DNA of 64,000 bases, from NCBI RefSeq assembly GCF_900109565.1, contig NZ_FNZZ01000001.1, positions 372,001 through 436,000 on the forward strand, written 5' to 3'. Shown here piece after piece: positions 22,788-31,576 of the stretch (position 1 is its first letter; every line of letters starts with the position of its first letter). Below the pieces are notes generated by a model. That model ran no database searches and had not been told where the DNA came from. It saw only the letters and a list, made by a program, of their open reading frames with translations. Position numbers and translations under genes: made by a program. The stretch is from Sphingomonas palmae. Its GTDB lineage: Bacteria > Pseudomonadota > Alphaproteobacteria > Sphingomonadales > Sphingomonadaceae.

Positions 22788-24140
22788 TTATCGCAACCGT
22801 GCCGCTGCCGCCAGTGCGCGTTCGCGTGCCTCGCGGTGGCCAATGATCTTGGCTGGGTAATCGTCGGGACAACACCCGGCCGCTTCAGGATCGTGGATCG
22901 CCGCGTCGGGCACGTCGGCCAGTTCGGGCACCCAGCGGCGAATGTAGTCGCCGGCGTCGAACTTCTCCGATTGCGTCAGCGGCGCCATGATGCGCGAGAA
23001 CATGTTGGCATCGACCCCGGTGCCCGCGATCCACTGCCAGTTGACCGAGTTGTTGCCATAGTCGGCGTCGACCAGGCAGTCCCAGAACCAGCGCTCACCC
23101 TCGCGCCAGTCGATCAGCAGATGCTTGATGAGGAAGCTGGCAGTGATCATGCGCAGCCGGTTATGCATCCAGCCGCTGGTCCACAGCTGCCGCATGCCCG
23201 CGTCGACGATCGGGTAACCGGTACGGCCACGCTGCCACGCGCGCAGGTCTGCCTTCGCCTGCTTGCCCGTCCGCCAGTGCAGGGCATCGTACTTGGGGCG
23301 CCCGTTTTTGTCGGCATAGTCGGGCAGCGCCAGCACCACCCCATCGGTGAAGTCGCGCCACGCCAACTCCTTCTGGAACTTGACCGCATCGGGATGGTCG
23401 CTGACCGCGTGCCACACCTCGCGTACGGAGATCTCACCGAAGTGGAGGTGCGGCGACAGCATCGACGTACCCTCCTCGGCCGGCAGGTTCCGCAGCGCCT
23501 CGTATCGGTCCACGCGCTTGGCGAACGCGCGCGCTTTCTTTCGCGCCTCCTCCTCGCCCGGCGTGCCGTCGAAATCGACCGCCCAATCGGGCTTGGTCGG
23601 CAACAGGTCGAGGTCGGCGAGCTTGAGCGAGGTCGGCCATTTCGCCGGCGCCTCGATCTTGCGCGGCGCGGCGACGGGCTGCTCGGGCGGCAGGAACGAC
23701 TGCAACGCCTTCCAGAACGACGAGTAGATGCGAAATGGCTTGCCCCCGCCGGTGCGCACGTCCTCGATGCGGGTCAGGTGGTTGCCGTCGTGCAGGCACA
23801 ATCGCTCGCCCAGCGACTGCTCGACCTTGCGCCACCAGGGTTCGTAGTGGCGGACCGCGTGCACCTGCGTCGCCCCGCTTTCCTCCAGCATGTCGCGAAG
23901 CACCTCGTCCGCGCGGCCCCGGCGGATGATCAGCCGACTTCCATGCTTGCGCAGACTGGCGTCGAGCGAGGCGAGGCTCGCGTGGAGCCACCAACGTTGC
24001 GCACCGCCGATCCGCCAGTCGCCCGGCGTGTCGTCATCGAGGATGTAGAGCGGGATAATAGCGCCGCCCGCCGCTGCTGCACGCAAGGCGGGCTGGTCGT
24101 GGAGGCGAAGGTCTTGGCGGAACCACAGGATGCTCGTCAC
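22788..24140 (-). CDS. phrB: Deoxyribodipyrimidine photo-lyase
   Basis: 450-aa class I photolyase/cryptochrome family protein that repairs UV pyrimidine dimers with blue light. The N-terminal antenna domain begins ILWFRQDLRLHDQPAL. The FAD domain shows EEGTSMLSPHLHFGEIS, GYPIVDAGMRQLWTSGWMHN and NNSVNWQWIAGTG. It overlaps the HDAC-like gene by four bases (ATGA) and precedes cfa by 12 bases. A DNA-repair enzyme next to a membrane-lipid cyclopropanase recalls light-stress regulons of other alphaproteobacteria. Confidence 0.96.
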   Translation of the reverse strand: MTSILWFRQDLRLHDQPALRAAAAGGAIIPLYILDDDTPGDWRIGGAQRWWLHASLASLDASLRKHGSRLIIRRGRADEVLRDMLEESGATQVHAVRHYEPWWRKVEQSLGERLCLHDGNHLTRIEDVRTGGGKPFRIYSSFWKALQSFLPPEQPVAAPRKIEAPAKWPTSLKLADLDLLPTKPDWAVDFDGTPGEEEARKKARAFAKRVDRYEALRNLPAEEGTSMLSPHLHFGEISVREVWHAVSDHPDAVKFQKELAWRDFTDGVVLALPDYADKNGRPKYDALHWRTGKQAKADLRAWQRGRTGYPIVDAGMRQLWTSGWMHNRLRMITASFLIKHLLIDWREGERWFWDCLVDADYGNNSVNWQWIAGTGVDANMFSRIMAPLTQSEKFDAGDYIRRWVPELADVPDAAIHDPEAAGCCPDDYPAKIIGHREARERALAAAARLR

Positions 24141-25087
24141 CCCGCGACTACGCCGGCCCCTCCTTTCTGTTCCGCACCCGCAACATCCGCACCCGCTAAC
24201 GCCGCACCGAGCGTCAGGATGACGCGGACGTGGCGAGCAGCGATTGCCATCACATCGTCTCCATACCCCCCGCCGACGGTGCAGGCGACCGGCAGCGTGC
24301 GCGCCACAGCTAGCCGCGCGATCAGGCGGTCGCGCCCGACCAGCCCATCCTCGCTGAGCGACAGGCGCCCGAGGCGATCGCCGGCGAACGGATCGACTCC
24401 GCCCTGGTAGAGGATCAGATCGGGGCGGTGCGCGTCGAGGAAGCTCGACAGCGTCGCCTCCAGCGTTTGGAGATACTCGTCGTCGCCGATCCCGTCGACT
24501 AGCGCGACGTCGAGCGTCGACTGCGCCTTTCGCACCGGAAAATTCTTCGCCGCGTGGATGGAATAGGTCGCGATCTGCGGATGGCCGGCAGTCAGTGCCG
24601 CGGTGCCGTCACCCTGGTGCACGTCGCAGTCCACCACTGCCACGCGGTCGACGCGACCCTCGCCGACGAGACGGTGCGCCGCAATCGCCAGATCGTTGAA
24701 GATGCAATAACCCGCGCCGGTATTGGCGAGCGCGTGATGGCTGCCGCCCGCGGTATTGGCGGCGAACCCGCGTTCAAGCGCGAGCAGCGCGGCAAGGTAG
24801 GTGCCGCCGGGCACGACGGCGGCTCGGCGCGCCACGCTCGGGGTGATCGGAAAGCCGGTGCGCCGCTCCTTCTCGCGCGGGACCTGCGCGGACAGGACCT
24901 CAGCGACGTAGTCGGGGTCGTGCGCCGCCTCGAGCCATTCGAGCGGCATCGCGTCGGGTTCGTGCCAGTCGATGCGATCGCCATGCTCCCGCAGCAGGTC
25001 GCGGATCGCGCCGTTCTTGCCCCATCGATAGGTGCTGCGCGCCGGCGCCTCGGTGACGTAATCGGGATGGTGGACGACCGCGATCAT
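24137..25087 (-). CDS. Histone-deacetylase-family protein (acetylpolyamine/acetoin-type amidohydrolase)
   Basis: About 316 aa of the zinc-dependent histone deacetylase superfamily. The active-site series is visible: GGSHHALANTGAGYC (two catalytic histidines), FNDLAIAA, VDCDVHQGDGT (zinc Asp and His) and LILYQGGVDPFAGD (second zinc Asp region). Bacterial members deacetylate acetylpolyamines, acetoin-utilisation targets or small amides; the substrate here is not known. The frame is open to 25219 but ATG at 25087 (MIAVVHHPDY) matches the family start. It is the first gene of the operon with phrB and cfa. Confidence 0.93.
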   Translation of the reverse strand: MIAVVHHPDYVTEAPARSTYRWGKNGAIRDLLREHGDRIDWHEPDAMPLEWLEAAHDPDYVAEVLSAQVPREKERRTGFPITPSVARRAAVVPGGTYLAALLALERGFAANTAGGSHHALANTGAGYCIFNDLAIAAHRLVGEGRVDRVAVVDCDVHQGDGTAALTAGHPQIATYSIHAAKNFPVRKAQSTLDVALVDGIGDDEYLQTLEATLSSFLDAHRPDLILYQGGVDPFAGDRLGRLSLSEDGLVGRDRLIARLAVARTLPVACTVGGGYGDDVMAIAARHVRVILTLGAALAGADVAGAEQKGGAGVVAG

Positions 25088-25114
25088 GCAGCTAAGATAG
25101 GTTGCAAAGAACGA

Positions 25115-25131
25115 CGCGCCACATCGGCGCG
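25115..25131. repeat. Perfect 6-bp inverted repeat in divergent promoter region
   Basis: CGCGCC, a five-base spacer ACATC, then GGCGCG. It lies between the divergent starts of the HDAC-like gene (25087) and the esterase gene (25149). It could be an operator or a chance hairpin in GC-rich DNA; the arms are short and the base composition makes such repeats common. Confidence 0.3.
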
Positions 25132-25148
25132 ACCACAGGAGAGCGTAC

Positions 25149-26159
25149 GTGACCGACACGACCATCGAGCGTCCTGCCCAGACCGATAGCGAGCCGTTCG
25201 TCCGGCCCGACGTGCGCAACTTCCTCGATTACCTGAACAGTATACCCGGACCCAAGATGCACCAGCAGACGCCCAGCGAGGCGCGCGCGGTGTTCTACGC
25301 CATGAAGGACATCGCCGATCCGCCGGTCGGCGTGCTGGCGACGATCCGCGACGTGGCGATCCCGATCGATGGCGGCAGCATCGCCGCCCGATTGTTCGAC
25401 GCGCGTGAGACGCGTGAACCCGGTCCCGTCGTGGTCTTCTTTCATGGCGGTGGGTTCGTGATCGGCAACATCGACACGCACGCGAGCTTCGCCGCCGAGA
25501 TGGCGCGGCAGCTCGACCTGCCGGTCGTCTCGGTCGATTACCGTCTGGCTCCGGAGGCGAAATGGCCGGCGGCGCCCGACGATTGCGAGGCGGCGGCGCG
25601 CTGGGTTGCATCCAGCCCCTCCGACCTCGGCCGCACTGCCACCGCGCTGGTCCTGTCGGGCGACAGTGCCGGTGGCACGTTGACGATCACGACCGTGATT
25701 GCGCTCCGCGACGAACCCGCGGCCGTGCCGGTGATCGTGCAGGCGCCGATCTATCCCGCCGCCGACATGATGAAGGAATATCCGTCATTCAACGACTTCG
25801 CCGACGGCTTCCTGCTGACACGCGACGGCATGATGTGGTTCGGAGAGCATTACGCGCCCGACCCTGAGCACGCGAAGGCTTCGCCGATGAACGGGTCGCT
25901 CGCCGGATTGCCGCCAGCGGTCATCATCACCGCCAGCCTCGATCCGATCCGCGACCAGGGTCGTGCTTACGCGGCCGCACTGATCCAGGCGGGCGTGCCC
26001 GTCACCTTTCGCGAGGCGCGTGGCAACATCCACGGCTTCATCACCTTGCGACAGGCGGTGCCGTCGAGCGCGGGCGATGTCGCGGCCTACCTCACGGCGG
26101 TGAAGGGTGCGATCAACGAAGCGGAGGGACAGCGCGCGATGACGCAGGCGGCAAACTGA
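25149..26159 (+). CDS. Alpha/beta hydrolase, hormone-sensitive-lipase-type esterase
   Basis: 336 aa. The oxyanion-hole HGGG is at residues 99-102 and the nucleophile Ser173 is in GDSAGG, which together place it in the bacterial HSL (family IV) esterase group. The C-terminal Asp region is ASLDPIRDQG and the catalytic His is in NIHGFITLRQ. The start is GTG at 25149 with AGGAGA upstream. It is probably cytoplasmic, with no signal peptide. The natural substrate is unknown; short acyl esters are usual for the family. Confidence 0.92.
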   Translation: MTDTTIERPAQTDSEPFVRPDVRNFLDYLNSIPGPKMHQQTPSEARAVFYAMKDIADPPVGVLATIRDVAIPIDGGSIAARLFDARETREPGPVVVFFHGGGFVIGNIDTHASFAAEMARQLDLPVVSVDYRLAPEAKWPAAPDDCEAAARWVASSPSDLGRTATALVLSGDSAGGTLTITTVIALRDEPAAVPVIVQAPIYPAADMMKEYPSFNDFADGFLLTRDGMMWFGEHYAPDPEHAKASPMNGSLAGLPPAVIITASLDPIRDQGRAYAAALIQAGVPVTFREARGNIHGFITLRQAVPSSAGDVAAYLTAVKGAINEAEGQRAMTQAAN

Positions 26160-26219
26160 CGCTGCCTTCTTGCGCGCGGGCGGTGGAGTCGGCGCGCCCG
26201 CGCTGATAGGGAAGCCGCC

Positions 26220-26699
26220 ATGACCGACCCCTCCACGCTTTCCTATCGCCCGTGCGCCGGCGTCATGCTGGTCAACCATGAGGGCCGCGTGTTCGTCGGC
26301 CAGCGGATCGATAACACGCTGGAGGCGTGGCAGATGCCGCAGGGCGGGATAGATCCGGGCGAGGACGCGCACGCGGCGGCCGTTCGGGAACTGCGCGAGG
26401 AAACCGGGATCGATGCCGACCAGGTGTCGCTGATTGCCGAAGCAGCCGACGAACTGTTCTACGACCTTCCCTCCGACCTCGTCGGCAAGGTGTGGAAGGG
26501 CAAGTACCGCGGGCAGCGGCAGCGCTGGTTCCTGTTCCGCTTCAATGGGCAGGACAGCGATGTCCGCATCGACACCCCGCACCCGGAATTCCGCGCCTGG
26601 CGCTGGGCCGACCCGGTCGACCTTCCGCGCCTGATCGTGCCGTTCAAACGCAAGCTGTACGAGGATGTCCTCGCCGCCTTCGCGGATCATCTGAACTGA
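26220..26699 (+). CDS. rppH: RNA pyrophosphohydrolase (Nudix)
   Basis: 159-aa Nudix hydrolase of the RppH type, which removes pyrophosphate from mRNA 5' ends and opens them to RNase E decay. The Nudix box is complete in GGIDPGEDAHAAAVRELREETGI. N-terminal YRPCAGVMLVNHEGRVFVGQR and WQMPQGGI, then WFLFRFNGQD, match RppH rather than other Nudix groups. About 60 bases follow the esterase gene, and a DUF481 gene follows on the same strand. Confidence 0.94.
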   Translation: MTDPSTLSYRPCAGVMLVNHEGRVFVGQRIDNTLEAWQMPQGGIDPGEDAHAAAVRELREETGIDADQVSLIAEAADELFYDLPSDLVGKVWKGKYRGQRQRWFLFRFNGQDSDVRIDTPHPEFRAWRWADPVDLPRLIVPFKRKLYEDVLAAFADHLN

Positions 26700-26772
26700 G
26701 CTTCGCTTCGTCGCGGCCACGTCCGGCGGCGGGTTCAAGGGCTGCCGTGCCTCGACTAGGAACGCCTGCTCC

Positions 26773-27666
26773 ATGATCGCAGCGCTGCTTCTCTCAACCG
26801 TTGCCGTCGCCGCGGATGCGCCCGATCCGATGGCGATCCCGCCGACGATCCGCGCCATGCTCGACGCCGCGATGGCGTCGGGCGACGAGAATGCGGTCAA
26901 CACGATCGTCAAATACGCCCGCGTCGCCGATCCCGCGTCGGGCGACGCGTCGCTCAAGCTGGCCAGCGAGTGGAAGGAGGTCCGCGCGCGCGAACGCAAC
27001 GAGCGCTTGCGCGAAGCCAGTGCGCTCGAACTCTGGACCGGACGGATCGAGGCTGGCGGCTTCGCCTCCACCGGCAACACGCAGGTGGCCGGGATCACCG
27101 GTGCCGCCAATCTGCAGCGCGAGAGCCTGAACTGGCGGCACAAGTTGCGGCTGCAGGCCGATTACCAGCGCAACGCCGGCGTCACCAGCCGCGAGCATTA
27201 CCTCGCCGCCTACGAACCCAATTGGAAGATCGACGACCGGCTGTACCTCTACGGCAGCGCGCAGTTCGAGGCCGACCGCTTCTTCGGCTATCGGCAGCGC
27301 TATTCGGCATCGACCGGCGCCGGGTACAATGCGCTGCGCTCGCCGTCACTGACGCTGGATGTCGAGCTCGGTCCCGCGTTCCGCTATACCAGCTTCACCG
27401 ATGGCCGGCTGCAAAGCAGCCCGGCGGCCCGCGGCAGCCTCGATCTCGCGTGGAAGCTGTCGTCGGGCGTGACCATGAAACAGAACGCATCCGCCTATGC
27501 CGAACGGTTCAACAGCACTGTTAGCAGCAACACCGCCCTCGCCGCCAAGCTCATCGGCCCCTTGTCGGCGCAGGTGTCCTATACCGTCCAGTACGAGAGC
27601 GCGCCGCCGGAAGGGCGTGTGTCGACCGACACCACCAGTCGCGCGTCGCTGGTGTATAGTTTCTAA
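26773..27666 (+). CDS. DUF481 family outer-membrane protein
   Basis: 297 aa with a short signal peptide (MIAALLLSTVAVAA, probable cleavage around residue 14-16) and an alpha-helical N-terminal segment to about residue 90. A DUF481 beta-barrel follows, in which aromatic-rich strands alternate (WTGRIEAGGFASTGNTQ, WRHKLRLQADYQRN, LYLYGSAQFEADRF) and end in a C-terminal Phe (YSF) typical of outer-membrane barrels. Function unknown. It is followed by about 110 bases before the arginine-succinylation operon. Confidence 0.88.
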   Translation: MIAALLLSTVAVAADAPDPMAIPPTIRAMLDAAMASGDENAVNTIVKYARVADPASGDASLKLASEWKEVRARERNERLREASALELWTGRIEAGGFASTGNTQVAGITGAANLQRESLNWRHKLRLQADYQRNAGVTSREHYLAAYEPNWKIDDRLYLYGSAQFEADRFFGYRQRYSASTGAGYNALRSPSLTLDVELGPAFRYTSFTDGRLQSSPAARGSLDLAWKLSSGVTMKQNASAYAERFNSTVSSNTALAAKLIGPLSAQVSYTVQYESAPPEGRVSTDTTSRASLVYSF

Positions 27667-27702
27667 TCTGCCTGCACCTCACTCTTCAGGTCATTGAAAC
27701 TA

Positions 27703-27737
27703 CCTCAACTTGATTAGCTACTGACGCTGGGTTGAGG
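27703..27737. repeat. Inverted repeat upstream of the ast-type operon
   Basis: CCTCAAC at 27703-27709 and GTTGAGG at 27731-27737, perfect seven-base arms around a 21-base spacer, in the gap before the M20 hydrolase gene. It could be an operator for arginine-responsive control or part of a terminator for the DUF481 gene; neither is proven, and no T-run follows. Confidence 0.35.
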
Positions 27738-27776
27738 AAGGTCGCAATTGTGACTTGTTCGCGCTAGGCTGTCGGT

Positions 27777-28982
27777 GTGACGAAAGCTGAACAAATGCAT
27801 CAGGCGCTGATCGACCGGATCGATCCGGCGGCGATGCTCGCGCGGACGCGGGCGTGGAGCGAGATCAACAGCGGCACGCGCAATCTCCGCGGATTGTCGC
27901 ACGTCGCCGGGCTGCTGGCAGACGCGTTCTCAGCATTGCCCGGCGAGGTGGCGATGGTCGACGGTGATGCGGCCGAGAGTGTCGCAGCCGACGGTTCAGT
28001 CGCACGCCTGGAACATGGCCGGCATTTGCGCCTGATCGTGCGCCCGAACGCACCGGTGCAGATGCTGTTCACCGGCCACATGGACACGGTCTACCCGCCC
28101 GATCACGCCTTCCAGCAGCTTACGTGGCTCGACGACAATACGCTGAACGGCCCCGGCGTCGCCGACATGAAGGGCGGCCTGTCGGTCATGCTGGAAGCCT
28201 TGCGTGTCGTGGAAGCGGCGGGCACCCCTCAGCTCGGCTATGAAGTCATCATCAATTCGGACGAGGAGACGGGATCGTTCTCCTCCGCACGACTGATCGC
28301 GGAAGCGGCGCGCGGCAAGCATGCGGCGCTGACCTACGAACCCGCGCTGCCCGATGGCACGCTCGCTGGCGCCCGCGGCGGCACCGGCAACTTCTCGATC
28401 GTCGTGCGCGGACGCGCGGCCCACGCGGGGCGCAATCCAGATGACGGACGCAACGCCGTGGTCGCGGCAAGCGAGATCGCGCTCAGGCTCCACGACGCGC
28501 GGGCACCGCGACTGGCGGTCAATCCGGCGCGCATCGATGGCGGCGGACCCAACAACGTCGTCCCCGATCTGGCCGTGCTACGCGTCAACTTCCGGCCCGG
28601 CGACACGAGCGAAATCGAGCGAGCACGTGCTCTAATCGACGACGTCACCAAGACCACCGCAATGCGCCACGACGTTCAGGTGGAAGTGCACGGCAGCTTC
28701 AATCGCCCGCCAAAGCCGATCGACGAAGCGGCGGCGCGCCTGTTCGCGCTGGTGAAGCACGTCGGCACCGCGCTCGACCTCGACATCGCCTGGCGCGACA
28801 CCGGCGGCGTGTGCGACGGCAACAATATCGCTGCGGCGGGCGTGCCGGTCGTGGACACGATGGGGGTGCGCGGCGGCGCGATCCACTCGTCGGACGAATA
28901 TCTCTTGGTCGATAGTCTGGCCGAGCGCGCGGCGCTCTCCGCCCTGACTATCCAACGGATTGCCGAAGGAGTCCTTCTTTGA
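27777..28982 (+). CDS. M20-family metallohydrolase (carboxypeptidase G2-like), in arginine-succinylation operon
   Basis: 401-aa zinc hydrolase of the M20 family. The metal and catalytic residues are in FTGHMDTVYPP (His, Asp), NGPGVADMKGGL (Asp) and NSDEETGSFSS (Glu-Glu), and GGTGNFSIVVRGRAAHAGRNP starts the dimerisation domain. Carboxypeptidase G2-like enzymes remove glutamate from N-acyl-glutamates. The start is GTG at 27777. The stop overlaps the TTG start of astA, so a role in arginine catabolism, such as hydrolysis of succinylglutamate, is a reasonable inference but not shown by sequence. Confidence 0.88.
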   Translation: MTKAEQMHQALIDRIDPAAMLARTRAWSEINSGTRNLRGLSHVAGLLADAFSALPGEVAMVDGDAAESVAADGSVARLEHGRHLRLIVRPNAPVQMLFTGHMDTVYPPDHAFQQLTWLDDNTLNGPGVADMKGGLSVMLEALRVVEAAGTPQLGYEVIINSDEETGSFSSARLIAEAARGKHAALTYEPALPDGTLAGARGGTGNFSIVVRGRAAHAGRNPDDGRNAVVAASEIALRLHDARAPRLAVNPARIDGGGPNNVVPDLAVLRVNFRPGDTSEIERARALIDDVTKTTAMRHDVQVEVHGSFNRPPKPIDEAAARLFALVKHVGTALDLDIAWRDTGGVCDGNNIAAAGVPVVDTMGVRGGAIHSSDEYLLVDSLAERAALSALTIQRIAEGVLL

Positions 28983-29995
28983 CGTTTGTCGTTCGTCCGG
29001 CGACCGAGGCCGACCTGCCGCACCTGTACGAGATGGCGAAACTGACCGGTGGCGGCTTCACCAATCTGCCGCCCGACCGCAAGGCGCTATCGGCTAAACT
29101 CGCCCGCAGCCGCGAGGCGTTCCGGCGTGAGGGTGGGCCGATGGCGGACGAGCTGTTCGTGCTCGTGCTGGAAAACACCGCCACGCACGAGGTTCGCGGC
29201 ACCTGCCAGCTGTTCACGATGGTCGGTCAGCAGCACCCCTTCTACAGTTATCGCATCGGCACGCTGACGCAGCACAGTCGCGAGCTCGACCGGACGTTCC
29301 GCGCCGAGATGCTGACGCTGGCGACCGATCTCGAAGGATCGAGCGAGGTCGGCGGCCTATTCCTCCACCCGGGCGAGCGCGCGGGCGGGCTCGGCATGCT
29401 GCTGGCGCGGGCACGCTACCTGTTCATCGCAGCGCATCGCGCGCGCTTCGCGCCGCGAATCCTCGCGGAACTGCGCGGAATCATCGACGAGGCCGGCGGA
29501 TCGCCGTTCTGGGATGGCCTCGCGGGACGCTTCTTCGGCATGAATTTCCAGGCTGCGGACGAGTTCAATGCGATCAACGGTCACCAGTTTATTGCCGATC
29601 TGATGCCCAAGCATCCGATCTACACCGCGATGCTGTCCGACAGCGCGCGCGCCGCGATCGGCAAGCCGCACCCGAGCGGGCGCGCAGCGATGCGGATGCT
29701 GGAGAACGAAGGCTTCGCATTCGAGAACTACGTCGACATCTTCGACGGAGGTCCGACCATGACCGCGCGCACCGACGCGGTCCGCAGCATCCGCGACGCT
29801 CGGCAAGCGCGTGTCGTGGCGCTGGACGGCGAGGGTGGCGAGCAGGCATTGATCGCGACCGGTACGCTCAGTGACTTTCGCTGCGCGTACGGCAACGTGC
29901 GCGAGTGCGGCGACGGCGTCATCCTCGCGCAATCGTGCGCAGACGTCCTGGGGATCGGTGAAGACGCGATGATCAGCCACGTCGGGCGGCTGTGA
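28979..29995 (+). CDS. astA: Arginine N-succinyltransferase
   Basis: 338-aa AstA, which transfers succinyl from succinyl-CoA to arginine, the first step of the AST pathway. The GNAT-like N terminus VVRPATEADLPHLYEMAKLTGGGFTNLP, PFYSYRIG and LFLHPGERAGGLGMLLARARYLF are diagnostic. The start is TTG at 28979, overlapping the upstream M20 hydrolase stop by four bases; the stop overlaps the astB GTG. The three genes are thus fully coupled in translation. Confidence 0.96.
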   Translation: MTFVVRPATEADLPHLYEMAKLTGGGFTNLPPDRKALSAKLARSREAFRREGGPMADELFVLVLENTATHEVRGTCQLFTMVGQQHPFYSYRIGTLTQHSRELDRTFRAEMLTLATDLEGSSEVGGLFLHPGERAGGLGMLLARARYLFIAAHRARFAPRILAELRGIIDEAGGSPFWDGLAGRFFGMNFQAADEFNAINGHQFIADLMPKHPIYTAMLSDSARAAIGKPHPSGRAAMRMLENEGFAFENYVDIFDGGPTMTARTDAVRSIRDARQARVVALDGEGGEQALIATGTLSDFRCAYGNVRECGDGVILAQSCADVLGIGEDAMISHVGRL

Positions 29996-31251
29996 ACAAC
30001 ATGCGCGAGATCAACTTCGACGGCATCATCGGCCCGACGCACAATTACGCGGGGCTGAGCCCAGGTAACCTCGCCGCCACGCACAATGCCGGGGCGGTCG
30101 CACACCCGCGCGCCGCGGCGTTGCAGGGGATCGCGAAGATGCGGGCCAATCTCTCGCTTGGGCTGGTTCAGGGCGTGCTGCTGCCGCATCGCCGCCCGGA
30201 CCAACGCTGGCTATCAGCGCTGCACACCGATTACGCGGCAGCCGAGCCGCATCTGAAGGCGCGCGCGCTGTCCGCGTCGGCGATGTGGGCGGCGAACGCG
30301 GCGACCGTCTCCCCCGCTCCCGATTGCACCGACGGGCGATGCCACCTGAGCGTCGCCAATCTGGTGACGATGCCGCACCGCAGTCACGAATGGCCGGAGA
30401 CGCTGGCGCAGCTTCGGCTCGCCTTCGCGCACCCAGCCTTTCGCGTTCACGCCCCCGTCCCGCCTCCGTTCGGTGATGAGGGCGCGGCGAATCACATGCG
30501 CCTGGCGCCAGCGCACGATGCCGGCGGGGTCGAGATCTTCGTCTACGGCGTGACCGGAGGCCCCTATCCGGCGCGACAGCATCTGGAGGCAAGCCGGGCG
30601 ATCGCGCGTGCTCACGCGCTCGACCCCGCACGAACGCTGTTCATCGAACAATCAAGTGCGGCGATCGCCGCCGGTGCGTTCCACAACGATGTCGTCGCTG
30701 TCGCCAACGAGCGCACGCTGTTCGCGCACGAACAAGCGTTCGCTGATCGCGACGGCTTCTACGCGCAGCTCCGCGCGATCATGCCCGAGGTCGAGATCGT
30801 CGAGGTACCAGCCTCCGCGGTCAGCCTCGCAGACGCGATCGGCTCCTACCTGTTCAACGCCCAATTGGTGAGCACGCCGAGCGGCGATCAGACGCTGATC
30901 GTGCCGCAGGAGGCGCGCGAGCAGCCGCGGGTCTGGAACTGGTTGCAGCAGCATGTCGCCGGCAACGGACCCATTCGCCGCGTCGAGGTGGTCGACGTGC
31001 GCGAATCGATGGCCAATGGCGGCGGACCCGCGTGCCTTCGCCTGCGTGTCGTCTGCGATCCGGCCACGGTTGATCGTCGTTTCCTCGTCGACGACGCGCG
31101 TCTCGATGTCATCGCGGATGTGGTGACGCGCTACTGGCCCGAGACGATCGGGCCCGAGCAGATCGGCGACGCCGCCATGATCGCGCAGGTCGAACGAGCA
31201 CGCGAGGCGCTGCTACGAGCGCTCGACCTTGTCGAGTTACTTGACAGTTAA
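29992..31251 (+). CDS. astB: N-succinylarginine dihydrolase
   Basis: 419-aa AstB, which splits succinylarginine to succinylornithine, CO2 and ammonia (second AST step). Clear marks are EINFDGIIGPTHNYAGLSPGN, the AANAATVSPAPDC region, GDEGAANHMRLA and the C-terminal NGGGPACLRLRV with the catalytic Cys. Start GTG at 29992; an in-frame ATG follows three codons later. It is the last gene of the M20-astA-astB operon. astC, astD and astE are not in the window. Confidence 0.97.
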   Translation: MNNMREINFDGIIGPTHNYAGLSPGNLAATHNAGAVAHPRAAALQGIAKMRANLSLGLVQGVLLPHRRPDQRWLSALHTDYAAAEPHLKARALSASAMWAANAATVSPAPDCTDGRCHLSVANLVTMPHRSHEWPETLAQLRLAFAHPAFRVHAPVPPPFGDEGAANHMRLAPAHDAGGVEIFVYGVTGGPYPARQHLEASRAIARAHALDPARTLFIEQSSAAIAAGAFHNDVVAVANERTLFAHEQAFADRDGFYAQLRAIMPEVEIVEVPASAVSLADAIGSYLFNAQLVSTPSGDQTLIVPQEAREQPRVWNWLQQHVAGNGPIRRVEVVDVRESMANGGGPACLRLRVVCDPATVDRRFLVDDARLDVIADVVTRYWPETIGPEQIGDAAMIAQVERAREALLRALDLVELLDS

Positions 31252-31270
31252 CCAAGCTCGGTAACGCCGG

Positions 31271-31290
31271 AACGGCTGAACTCAGCCGTT
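31271..31290 (+). terminator. Possible hairpin terminator after astB
   Basis: AACGGCTG, loop AACT, CAGCCGTT: a perfect eight-base stem 20 bases after the astB stop. The following sequence is GGCGCGCGTTTT, so the T-run is separated from the stem and intrinsic termination would be weak. The small gene at 31318 starts just after it. Confidence 0.4.
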
Positions 31291-31317
31291 GGCGCGCGTT
31301 TTGCGTAACGTTTCGCC

Positions 31318-31536
31318 ATGTTGAGCCGCATCGCACGTCTGTTCGTCATCAAGACCAAGTTCGAGGCTTTCCTCGTCATCTACGGGCTTGGCTGCGGTGC
31401 GGTCGAGCGCGGCATGCACTACCGCGCGCTCTATCCGGGTCCGCAGGGATGGGTGCTGTTCGGCGCGTGCACGATCGCCGTGTTCATGGCGGGCGCGAAG
31501 ATCATCGAGGCGGTTGAACGAAGCGCGAGCGATTAG
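31318..31536 (+). CDS. Small conserved-looking membrane protein, unknown
   Basis: 72 aa with two hydrophobic stretches, at about residues 16-28 (EAFLVIYGLGCGA) and 44-60 (GWVLFGACTIAVFMAG), separated by a basic/aromatic loop (ERGMHYRALYPGP). It is preceded by GTAACG-type spacing but no strong ribosome site. I recognise similar small proteins in sphingomonads by general pattern only. The gene is alone on this strand between astB and the tRNA-Arg terminator. Function unknown. Confidence 0.65.
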   Translation: MLSRIARLFVIKTKFEAFLVIYGLGCGAVERGMHYRALYPGPQGWVLFGACTIAVFMAGAKIIEAVERSASD

Positions 31537-31576
31537 CGCTGGCCGACAAAAGTGCTCGTCGCGTGTGCCTCAAACA

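Noticed and set aside
22122..24410. Open frame of 762 codons on the plus strand opposite cfa and phrB
   Set aside because: It crosses two well-supported genes on the other strand, has composition typical of shadow frames and no ribosome site or motif.
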